Assembly (NCBI GenBank): GCA_008729055.1
Contig: SDUX01000005.1
Span: 3,557,062 to 3,621,061 of the forward strand
Direction: 5' to 3'
From: Pyropia haitanensis
Taxonomy: Eukaryota > Rhodophyta > Bangiophyceae > Bangiales > Bangiaceae
Length of the DNA: 64,000 nucleotides
The notes beneath the pieces were generated by a model. The model worked only from the letters and a program-made list of their open reading frames with translations. It was not told the origin of the DNA and ran no database searches. How positions within the stretch are numbered: the first letter of the stretch is position 1; each line of letters begins with the position of its first letter. Both the position numbers and the translations under genes were made by a program. Shown here piece by piece: positions 56,293 through 64,000 of this stretch.

Positions 56293-57018
56293 ATGGTGGC
56301 GCTCGTCGCGGCGGCGGCGGCGGCGGCGGTGGCGTTGGTCGCCACTCTGGCCACCGCCCCCGCGGCAGCGTCGCCACTGGCGGCGTCGGTCATGAAGCGG
56401 TCCGATCACCAGTGGGCGCCGCCCGCCCGAGGCAGCCCCGTTGTCTTTGCCTCTCGCAGCGGCGGCAAGGGCGGCCGCGGCGGCCGCGGCGGCCACGGCG
56501 GCCACGGCAGCCACGGCGGCCACGGCGGCCACGGCGGTCACGGCGGCCACGACGGCCACTCGGCTGGCGGCGGCGGCGGCAGCAACGGGGCGCCCGGCAG
56601 CGACGGCGCTAGCGGCGGAGACGTTTTCGTGATCATCGGGCCCGACGGCAACCCGGTCGCCTTGCCGGGCTACGGCGGCGCTAGCGGCGGCGGCCACGGT
56701 GGCGCCGCGTACGGCCGTGGCGCCGCGGGTAACGGCGCTCGGGGGGGGCGCGGCCGTGACGGCAGCGTCGTGTTTGGCCGTGGCCACAGCCCTCGCGGCG
56801 GCCGCCGCGGCGGCCGCACCAAGACCACCTTTGTGGCGGGCAATGCCGGCAGGGGCGGCGCGCGTGGGCGCAATGGCAACTGGTTTGGCAGCCACACCGC
56901 CGAGGGTGGGGCACGCGGCGGCACCGGCAGCATCGGGCGCGGGGTGCACGTGGCGACTCGGGCCAGCGGCGGGCTCGTCAACGGCGGCGGTGGGGCCACG
57001 CGCACGACGGATGAGTGA
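56293..57018 (+). CDS. Secreted Gly/His-rich protein (cell-wall or extracellular-matrix type)
   Basis: 241 residues from ATG 56293 in CAATCATGG. Residues 1-27 form a textbook signal peptide (MVALVAAAAAAAVALVATLA, then APAAAS). A short linker precedes a GGH repeat zone (GGRGGRGGHGGHGSHGGHGG and more, about residues 55-95), a less repetitive DVFVIIGPDGNPVALPGYGG stretch, then Gly/Arg-rich sequence to the end (GGRRGGRTKTTFVAGNAGRG). There are no Cys and almost no acidic clusters. Gly-rich secreted proteins are commonly structural; the His repeats could bind metal ions or polyanions. Location outside the cell is inferred from the signal peptide. Intact and intronless. Confidence 0.7.
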   Translation: MVALVAAAAAAAVALVATLATAPAAASPLAASVMKRSDHQWAPPARGSPVVFASRSGGKGGRGGRGGHGGHGSHGGHGGHGGHGGHDGHSAGGGGGSNGAPGSDGASGGDVFVIIGPDGNPVALPGYGGASGGGHGGAAYGRGAAGNGARGGRGRDGSVVFGRGHSPRGGRRGGRTKTTFVAGNAGRGGARGRNGNWFGSHTAEGGARGGTGSIGRGVHVATRASGGLVNGGGGATRTTDE

Positions 57019-57786
57019 GGCAGCGGGGGAAACGCCGCCATGGGGGGGCGCGGCGGCGTCGCGGTGTCGAGTGACGCCGCGGGCGGCCGGGCGGAAGGCA
57101 GCGTCTGGACGACGCGCGCGACAGGCGGAGGAGCGGGAGACAGGGCGCGCGACGAGGGGAGGATGGCCGCCGCCCGCGGCGTACCGACGGGGTTGCGGGG
57201 GGGGGAAGGGCGGGGAGTGCCACAGCGCCCGCGACCGCCCGTGCGAGGCGGCGTGGAGGGTACCAGACTGTGGTGGGGCGGTGGACGGGCGAATACTAAT
57301 CAGGCCGCAGGCGGCTACCCCTCAACGGGGGTGGACCGGCGCGCCCTACTGACTTTTTTCTCATCCTAACAGAGGTAGAGCAGGAGGGACGCCGCATGCC
57401 ATTGACAGTGTTTTATTCTTTGGGTTGCGGCAAACAAAAGAAAAGAAACAACAAAGGATACAAACGCGTGTCCGTGGAGAAAACACGGACGCTCCAACAG
57501 CCCACCTGAAGACGACAGATGTGCGGAGCATAGTCGCGCAGGGAGGTGGGCGGGAGGCGCGAAGACGACGGACGTGCCGGGCCGGCGAGAGGGGGATAGC
57601 GGCGAGAAGCGGCGGAGTTATATACCGGCGGCGGGCGCCCAGCCAGGGCGCCACAGACCGACCGCGTGCCCGCTCCAGGCGAGTGCACCAAGCGTGGTGC
57701 GCCGCAGCCCGCGTCCGCTCTCGGGCGTGCTGCACGCCCTCGGCTGCCCGCCTCGGCCCTTGCCGCAGCAAGGGTGTCAGTCGCTG
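57019..57786. other. Intergenic, includes 3' region of a minus-strand gene
   Basis: 57.0-57.35 kb is GC-rich with incidental frames. A change to low GC at 57350-57480 contains a minus-strand AATAAA (see next feature). Confidence 0.5.
57412..57417 (-). terminator. Poly(A) signal AATAAA on the minus strand
   Basis: TTTATT on the plus strand at 57412-57417, in an AT-rich pocket about 370 bases downstream of the stop of the minus-strand frame at 57787-58506. Confidence 0.45.
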
Positions 57787-58506
57787 CTACCGTCCGCCCG
57801 TGGGTGCAATTTGCACTCTCGGCCGCCCGCCGCCGACCTGGATGCTCGAATTGGAGTTACGCGGAGACAAAGGCAAGTAACAATGCAAGACTCTGCGCCT
57901 CGTCGGACCGCTCTCGCGCGACGCCGCTGTGGCGCGACCCCGCTCGCGGGCTCCCGCAGGGGCGCTCTCCCCCGCCGGGCCCTCTTTGCAGGCGTGGGCA
58001 GCCGTGAGGGAACAGCCGCACCTCTGGCCAGGCGGTGCGCCCCGGCAGCCCAATGTCACGGCACTGGAGAGATTTACAACAGGAGCTATGAACGGGCGGC
58101 TACACCCGGGGCGGCCAGTGCCGCTGGTGCCGCCGTCGCAAGGTGGTACGCTGAGCGAAAACGTCCCGCCGCGGGGGGGCGGGGAAAGGGGCGGTGATCC
58201 AGCAGGGAAAGGGGAGCTTGGGGCGGAGTGGGGGCAGCCGTGGGGGGGGTGGCGCGCGCCCGCATCGGGCCGCCGCGTGGCGATGCGCCCAGGGCTGTTG
58301 GCGGCCGCGGCGGCCACGGCGGTTGCCGCGGAAACCAGAGTGCCGGGGCGGGGAGCAGCGCTAGCGGCGGCGGCAGCGCGAGGGGCGGGTGCAGCGCCAG
58401 GGCGGGCGGGCTGCGGAAGCGGGGGCGTGCCGAAACCGGCCGGCACTGCCACAGCAAAGGTGGCCAACGGTGGCGACGGCGGCGGCGGTGACAGCGGCTG
58501 CGACAT
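57787..58506 (-). CDS. Possible Pro/Ala/Ser-rich host protein
   Basis: Open for 239 residues from ATG 58504-58506 (MSQPLSPPPPSPPLATFAVA). It has a low-complexity N-terminal half, then more varied sequence (GGTFSLSVPPCDGGTSGTGR, CSRPFIAPVVNLSSAVTLGC, RRRVLHCYLPLSPRNSNSSI). No domain. Support comes from codon bias and the downstream AATAAA at 57412-57417. An opposite-strand frame is also open, so this stays tentative. Confidence 0.35.
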   Translation of the reverse strand: MSQPLSPPPPSPPLATFAVAVPAGFGTPPLPQPARPGAAPAPRAAAAASAAPRPGTLVSAATAVAAAAANSPGRIATRRPDAGARHPPHGCPHSAPSSPFPAGSPPLSPPPRGGTFSLSVPPCDGGTSGTGRPGCSRPFIAPVVNLSSAVTLGCRGAPPGQRCGCSLTAAHACKEGPAGESAPAGARERGRATAASRESGPTRRRVLHCYLPLSPRNSNSSIQVGGGRPRVQIAPTGGR

Positions 58507-58655
58507 GGAGGCATAGACGGTGACAAGCGCTGCCGTAGGCCGACGTGGGCGGAGGTTCAGGACAAGACTGGCGTGCGGGTGGCCAGCGGCTGGCGGCAGA
58601 GGCTGGGCGGATCCAAACGCGCGTTAAGGTACCATTTTTCTTGGGCGTGACCAGG

Positions 58656-59912
58656 CTACATCCCCCGCCCGCTGCGGACGGGCGGCGGCGGCGGCTTGGC
58701 AATGGGCCGCGCCGCGACCGCCCCTCCACCCCACGATGGGCCGCCGACGGCCCGCGGCGGCGGGTATGGCGGCAGCGTCAGCAACGGTACCGCCGGCGGC
58801 GGCGGCAGCGGCGGCGGCAGCAGCGGCGGCGGCGCAAACCGCATGCGCCCGCCCGTGTCCACCGGGGGAACCCCGGGGGCGTGCGACCACCACGGCCCTG
58901 TACCGGCGACGCCGCGTGCGGCGGCCGGCGGCGGCGGCGGCGCCGCCAGCGCGCTGGGCCGCGGCGCCAGCGGCCGGCCTTGGCTGGCAGGCCGACCGGA
59001 AAACCCGCGCTGGCCGAGGGCGACGGCCGCCCGCGGCGGCGCGGCGGGCGGCCCCGCCGCCGTGCCCGACGCGGCGGGAGCGCCCGGGCGGCATGGCCGG
59101 CCGGCCGCCGCCGCCGCGGCCGCTGCCACCGGCGGCGCCCAACCCCCTGCTGCCTGAAAGCCCACGTCGGGCGGCGGCAGCTGTGACGGGCCCCACGGCC
59201 GGCCATCGTCAGCGGCTGCAGCCGGCGGCGGGCGGCCAAAGCCGCGCTGGCCGAGCGCCACCGCCACGCGTGGCCCGGTACGCGGGGCCGCCGGCAGCCA
59301 CGGCCGCGGCAGCGAGCGCGGCGGCGGCGGCGGCGGCGGCGACCTCGGCGGCGGCGGCGGCGGCGGCGACCTCGGCGGCGGCGGCGGCGGAGAGCTCGGC
59401 GGCGGCGGCGGCGGCGACCTCGGCGGCGGCGGCGGCGGCGACCTCGGCGGCGGCGGCGGCGGCGACCTCGGCGGCGGCGGCGGCGGCGGCGGCGACCGCG
59501 GTGGCGGCGACGGCGACGGCGGCGGCGGCGGCCGCAGCCACGGCAGCACGGGAGCGGGCGCCAACGGGGCAGCCGCGGCAGCCGGCGGCGGGGAGGACCA
59601 GCGCGTCGCCCGCCGGCGCGGGCGCGCGGCGTCGCCGGCAATGGTCGCGTCCACGGCCGCGGCGGCATCATGGATCGCGGCAGCGGCGGCATCATGGATC
59701 GCGGCAGCGGCGGCGGCCTCGACCTCGGCGCCGCCGGCCGCCGCCTCGGCATGGACAGGGGCCGCGACGCCGGCGCTAATGGCGACGATCCCTGCCCGTT
59801 GATACAACCGCGGCGATCCGCGCCTACCGGGCTCCCACCCGCGGGGGGCGGCCACGATGCGACGATACCGAGCGGGCGCGACAGCCGGCGCCGCCGCGCC
59901 AGCTACCGGCGC

Positions 59913-59943
<31 letters not shown>

Positions 59944-60944
59944 GCAGCAGTGGCGGCCGCGGCAGGGGCGGGGGCGCCGCACGACCGCTCCCGCGCCGCG
60001 TCGCGGCGCCGCGACTGCCACACCTTGCTGCCGTCGTGGGCCATGCAGTGCGCCCGCCACGTCGGGCACTCCCCCGCGGGCACGTCGCACACGTAGCAGT
60101 AGCACTTTGGGCAGGTCAGCGCGTTGGCCGCCGCCGCGGCGGCGGTGCGGCGGACGAAAAACGGGTGGGCGGGGCAGTCGGGCCGCCCGTGGGCGTACAC
60201 GTGCGTGCGGGCGGCGACGACGGCGAGGCCGCCGTCGGCCGCCGCCGAGGTCGCGTCGTCGTCGGCCGTTGTGGCGAGGGGGGGGGACGGCGACGGCGAG
60301 AAGGGGGACACCTCCACCACCTCCACGTCGCTGTCGCTGTGGCTGGCAGCGTCGGCGTGGTTGACGGCGCCGACGGCGCCGCCGACGCGCTTGTCGTTAC
60401 CGACGGCACCGTTCACGCCGCTGCCGCGGCCGCAGCCGCCGACGCCGCCGGCACTACCGCCGCGGCGGCCACCGCCACGGCCGCCACCCCCGCCGTCCCC
60501 GCCTCCGTCACGGCTGTGACCTCTGCTGCCGTACGTGCAGTCAACGTCAGCGAGGCGTCCACCGCCACCCCCGCCATCATCGCCGCAATCTTCCCCACCG
60601 CTCCAGCTGCTCAGCGAGCGGTCCCGGCGGCGGTGGCGGCTGCTGCTGCCGCTGCTACTGCTGCCGCAGCTGCGGCTGCTGCCGCCGCCGCCGACGCGAC
60701 CGCTCCAACCGCCGCCACCGCGGCCGCCGGGACCGCCGCCGGCCACCCCACCGCCGCCCCCGCCGCCGCGTCCGCCGCCGCCGCCGCCGCCGCTGCCGCC
60801 GCCGCCGCCGCCACCGTAGGCCGACCCACCACCGCCAATGCCGCCGCCGCCACGCCACGCCCCCCGCCGGCCCGAAACGTCCACCCACCCCGTCTCGTCG
60901 CTGGCGTCGACGTCAATCACAATGTCGTCGCCGGTGAGCGCCAT
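58656..60944 (-). CDS. RIN13-like Cys-cluster protein with Gly-rich and Pro-rich arms
   Basis: 762 residues from ATG 60942-60944 (MALTGDDIVIDVDASDETGW). Order is an acidic start, a Gly-rich arm (about 25-100), a Ser/Arg stretch (SSSSGSSSRHRRRDRSLSSW), acidic HSDSDVEVVEVSPFSPSPSP, then a conserved-looking core with GRPDCPAHPF, CPKCYCYVCDVPAGECPTWR and AHCMAHDGSKVW (about 60030-60190). That core matches the C-x2-C-Y-C-Y-C-D-x-P-A...C...W...HC...W pattern of plant and algal proteins related to RPM1-interacting protein 13 (family knowledge from memory; molecular role poorly known). The C-terminal arm has RSPPPPPP repeats, encoded by CGG/CCG runs, and ends RPIAKPPPPPVRSGRGM. No introns. Divergent from SNW1. 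Confidence 0.6.
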
Positions 60945-61722
60945 GAGGGCAACCCCGTCAAGGAGGGCGGGAGAGCGACAGGGGGGGGGGCAAACGCAGA
61001 GGCCGGGCGTACCAAGTGGCGACGAGCAGTTGTGCCGGTGCAAAGGGGGATCCGTACCCCCTCCCCTCCCCCCGGGCGGGGCCACCCACCCCCGCGCGCG
61101 CACGCGGGTGGGCCGCCGCGAGCGGAAAGAGGGTAGCGGCGCCGGGCGGGCCAAGACGGCGCCGGCAGCGGCACCACCACCGCGACCGGTTTGTGACGAC
61201 AACGCGGCTTGAGACCGCGTCGGATCGCTGCGACGCGGAGGCGGTGGGGCGTGCGGCCGCGGCCCGCGCCAAAGCTGGCTGGCGGCGCGAGTGACCCAGG
61301 CGTGGGTCGCGGGTCTCGCGAGAAGACACCCAATTGACACTAAAATTGGCGCTGCCCGGACCAAAAGTTCCGCGCCAGAATGGTGTTGTGTTTCAATTTT
61401 CGTGGCGGAACGGGTCCGCACGCGAGTGCGTGCCGCTGCCGTCACGCTGGACGGGGCCGCGCACAAAGCCGGAGGGGCAACACCGTCTGCTCCCAGCATC
61501 GCGCCGCAGCCTCTCTCCACGGTTGGCCGTCGGCACGCCGCGGTCCCCCCCCCCGCGGTCCTCCTTGTGTTCCCCTTCCCCTCCCTCCGTTACCTGCCCT
61601 GCGCTGCTATCCTTCCCCCTTTTTTTCCTTTCCCTTGCCGCGGTCGTCTTCCTCCCCGCAACAGCACGGCCTGCGTGGGGCCGGTGCGGCCAGGCGCCTC
61701 GCACCCCCCGCGGGGGGGCACG
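60945..61722. promoter_or_regulatory. Shared divergent promoter of the RIN13-like gene and SNW1
   Basis: 778 bp between two start codons. It contains CCCAATT at 61329-61335 and two E2F-like strings, TTGGCGC (61346-61352) and TTCCGCGCC (61368-61376), in the only AT-richer pocket (about 61325-61400). A pyrimidine-rich leader (61560-61660) precedes the SNW1 ATG. Transcription start sites are inferred to lie near the AT-richer pocket. Confidence 0.5.
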
Positions 61723-63840
61723 ATGGCGCCGACCGCGCCGTCGCTGCTCGACGCCCTCCCCCCCCCCCGGCGGTCGGGGCGGCCGTCCCGCTTTTCCACC
61801 CGCCCCTCTGGCGACGGCGGCGGCGCGCTCCCCGGCCCGGGCGGTGTCCTCCCGTCGGACGCGCCCCGCGGGGTGGTGGCGGCGGCGGCGGCGCCCGCCG
61901 CGGCCCCGCCGGCGCCCGCCGCGGCGGCGGTTACCACCGTGGCGGCCGCCCCCACCGTGGCCCGTGGTCAGCCGCCGTCGTCGCGCGTGCCCGCCGCCCC
62001 CATCATGCCGACGGCGGTGGTGGCGGCGCCGGCGGGGGTCATTGGCGGCGCCGCCGCCACTGGCTGCGCCGCCGCCCTGGCCGTGACCGTCGACGCGGAC
62101 GGCGCGCCCGACTACTCGGCCATCCACCGGCAGGGCGACGCGGCGGGCCGCATCGTCTATGCGAGCCCCGCGGACGTGCGCGAGAAGCCGCTCGCCGTGT
62201 CTGCCGTGCCGCTGCCGTCGGCGGAGGAAGTCGCCGCCACCACCGCCCGCACCCGCGACGCGCTCGCCGCCGCGCTCGGCGCGGCGGCCGACCAGCCGAC
62301 GGGCCCCGCGGCGGCGGCGGCGGCGGCCGCCGCCGACGCTGCGTATGTGCGCTACACGCCGGCGAATGGGCGCGGCGGGGAGCGGGTGATCAAGCTCGTC
62401 GCGGCGCCGATCGACCCCATGGCGCCGGGCCGGTTCAAGCAGGCGCGCGGGCCCGCCGCGCCGCCGTCGCCGCCGGCGCCGGTCCTCCACTCGCCCACCC
62501 GCAAGGTGACCAAGGCGCAGCGCGACGCGTGGCGCATCCCGCCGTGCGTGTCTAACTGGAAGAACAACAAGGGCTACACGATTGCGCTGGACAAGCGCCT
62601 CGCCGCGGACGGGCGGGGGCGCGGCGACGACGCGGCTGGCGGGAAGGGGGGGGGGGGCGACCGCTTCGCCGCGTTTGCCGAGAGCCTGTACGTTGCCGAG
62701 GCGACGGCGCGGGAGGAGGTGGCCCGGCGGGCGGCGCTGATGAGTGGCCGCGCGGAGCGGGAGGCGGGGCGGCGGGAGCGGGCGCTGCGGGAGCTCGCCG
62801 CCCGCGCGCGCGACGAGCGGGCGGGCATCCTCCGGGGGGGCGGGGGGGGGGGCGCCGCCAGCGCCGCCGCCGCCGCCGACGGGGGGGGGGGCGACCCGGC
62901 CGACGGCGTCACGCCGCCGGCGTCGCCGCTGCCGCCGGCGGTTCGCCCGCGGGCGGCCATGGCGGTGCCAGACGGTGGGGCGGGGCGGGCGGCGTCGCCA
63001 ACCCCGCTGGCGGCCGACGCCGCCGCCGCTGCTGTCGGCGGGCCAGACGGGGAAGCGGAGGAAGACGCGGCGGCCGCGGCCCGTCGTGACGCGGTGCGTG
63101 CCGAGCGGCGGCGCGCGCGGGAGCGGGCCGCCCGTGGCAGCGGCGCCCCCCCGGCAGACGCGGACGATGGCGGGGGCGGGCGGCGGCCCAAGCGGTCACG
63201 CTTGGAGCGCGACGCTGGCCGGGACCTGTCCGAGGTGATTGCGCTCGGTGGCCCCGCGGCGGCCGCCGCGGCGGCGGCGGCGGCCGGTGGCGGCGGCGAC
63301 GGGGAGGTGGCGCTGGACCAGCGGCTGTTTGCGGCGGCGCCCGCGGCGGGCGTCGGCACGGGCTTTGCCGCCGACGACGCGTACGCGCTGTACGACCGGC
63401 CGATGCTCGGCGCGGGGGGGGGGGGGGCGGACCGCTTCCTCTACGCCCGGGGGGGGGCGGCCGTCGGCGGAGGGGGGGGGGCGGATCGCGGCTTTGCGGG
63501 CGCGCCGGGGGTGGGGGCGGCCGCGGGCGGCGCGGCCGCCGCCGCCGCCACCGCCGCCGCCGCGCCGCGCACCAAGCCGGTGCAGTTTGAGCGCGAGGGC
63601 GCGCCCGCGGCGGCGGCGGCACCTCCCGCGGGGAGGGGTGGCGGCGGGGGCGGTGGGGGCGCCGGCGCCGGCGACGGCGACGGCGACGATGAGGAGGGGG
63701 ACCCGTTTGGGGTGGATGGGTTCCTGGAGGCTGCCAAGGGGGGGGCTGGGGGGGGGGGAGCGGGGGGGGGGGGGGGGGGGGGGGGGGGAGGGCGCACCGC
63801 GGTCGGCTTCCGGTCGTCGGGGAGCACCCACTGGGGGTAG
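61723..63840 (+). CDS. SNW1/SKIP/Prp45 splicing and transcription cofactor
   Basis: Spliceosome component of activated complexes and transcription coregulator in the nucleus. 705 residues, longer than the human protein (536), because of Ala/Gly tracts. Start ATG 61723 (MAPTAPSLLDALPPPRRSGR); the frame is open upstream but only this Met gives a SKIP-like N-terminus. SNW landmarks: DGAPDYSAIHRQG, YVRYTPANG...RVIKLV, DPMAPGRFKQ, PPAPVLHSPTRKVTKAQRDA (from about 250), the signature SNWKNNKGYTIALDKRLAAD (277-296), FAESLYVAEATAREEV and the Arg/Glu-rich helix LRELAARARDERAG. C-terminal part: RDLSEVIALG (about 500), QRLFAAAP...TGFAADDAYALYDRP and DPFGVDGFLEAAKGG. G/C runs, including G27 near the end, keep frame. 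Intronless. Confidence 0.95.
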   Translation: MAPTAPSLLDALPPPRRSGRPSRFSTRPSGDGGGALPGPGGVLPSDAPRGVVAAAAAPAAAPPAPAAAAVTTVAAAPTVARGQPPSSRVPAAPIMPTAVVAAPAGVIGGAAATGCAAALAVTVDADGAPDYSAIHRQGDAAGRIVYASPADVREKPLAVSAVPLPSAEEVAATTARTRDALAAALGAAADQPTGPAAAAAAAAADAAYVRYTPANGRGGERVIKLVAAPIDPMAPGRFKQARGPAAPPSPPAPVLHSPTRKVTKAQRDAWRIPPCVSNWKNNKGYTIALDKRLAADGRGRGDDAAGGKGGGGDRFAAFAESLYVAEATAREEVARRAALMSGRAEREAGRRERALRELAARARDERAGILRGGGGGGAASAAAAADGGGGDPADGVTPPASPLPPAVRPRAAMAVPDGGAGRAASPTPLAADAAAAAVGGPDGEAEEDAAAAARRDAVRAERRRARERAARGSGAPPADADDGGGGRRPKRSRLERDAGRDLSEVIALGGPAAAAAAAAAAGGGGDGEVALDQRLFAAAPAAGVGTGFAADDAYALYDRPMLGAGGGGADRFLYARGGAAVGGGGGADRGFAGAPGVGAAAGGAAAAAATAAAAPRTKPVQFEREGAPAAAAAPPAGRGGGGGGGGAGAGDGDGDDEEGDPFGVDGFLEAAKGGAGGGGAGGGGGGGGGGRTAVGFRSSGSTHWG
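63762..63788 (+). repeat. G27 homopolymer within the SNW1 coding region
   Basis: Twenty-seven consecutive G encode Gly residues and the frame is preserved to a sensible C-terminus (RTAVGFRSSGSTHWG). It has strong G-quadruplex potential. Confidence 0.85.
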
Positions 63841-64000
63841 CGCCCGCCCGCCCGCCCGCCCGCCCATGCTCGCGGCGGTGGTGGCGCGGCGAGTCGCGGG
63901 GCGGACGTGGCTCCCGGGTCGCGCAGGCTCGTAGGGACGGGGAAGAAAACAAGAATAAAAAGAAGGAATGCTGCTCCCGCTTGCCCGTGCGCACACGCCG
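63841..64000 (+). other. SNW1 3' region with poly(A) signal
   Basis: A (GCCC)n stretch follows the stop (63841-63865). AATAAA at 63954-63959, about 115 bases after the stop codon, is the likely poly(A) signal. Confidence 0.75.

Overview
The window is nuclear eukaryotic DNA. It has GT-AG introns, poly(A) signals, SNW/SKIP and RBR-type E3 ligase genes, and several classes of eukaryotic transposon, with no bacterial operons or Shine-Dalgarno sites. Host genes are extremely GC-rich, mostly intronless or intron-poor, and swollen with Ala, Gly, Pro and Arg homopolymers. My best guess is a GC-rich alga, most like a bangiophyte red alga (Porphyra/Pyropia type). This is inference from style only; a green alga or another GC-rich protist is not excluded.

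Layout. 1-1777 is a GGC/GCC low-complexity array. 2014-4957 is a broken transposase of a DDE-like family with a DKGG motif. 7019-8367 is a host RBR E3 ubiquitin ligase with membrane anchors. About 8.4-12.5 kb is low-complexity DNA with probable minus-strand host genes that I cannot name. 12745-15234 is a second, rearranged copy of the DKGG transposase. 15588-20229 looks like a two-gene PIF/Harbinger element (Myb/SANT-like protein plus a convergent transposase), both genes broken. 21317-22569 is a MULE-like transposase remnant. 26629-27870 is an intact Harbinger transposase. 28894-30730 is an intact unrecognised ORF. About 31.2-33.4 kb is a probable multi-exon minus-strand host gene. 34898-37389 is a tyrosine recombinase (Crypton-like) gene with one intron and one stop codon. 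37.4-41.6 kb is GC-rich sequence with minisatellites.

From 41605 to 48974 lies a full-length Ty3/gypsy chromovirus. It has two LTRs of about 861-864 bp, an unusual two-finger C2H2 ORF before gag, gag with a zinc knuckle, a CCCAAAA slippery heptamer, and an intact pol ending in a chromodomain. Remains of at least two other retroelements follow (chromodomain fragment, minus-strand gag-like gene, polypurine tract with a possible LTR start) to about 53.5 kb. From 53.6 kb to the end the DNA is host-like: a spliced hypothetical gene, a secreted Gly/His-rich protein, a possible minus-strand Pro/Ala-rich gene, and a divergent pair formed by a RIN13-like Cys-cluster protein (minus) and the spliceosomal/transcription cofactor SNW1/SKIP (plus).

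The main pattern is decay. Seven of the DNA-transposon and retroelement reading frames are each interrupted by a single in-frame stop codon and stay open and homologous on both sides. The gypsy pol and one Harbinger transposase are intact. Two further frame breaks fall at or near long C tracts and may be assembly errors.
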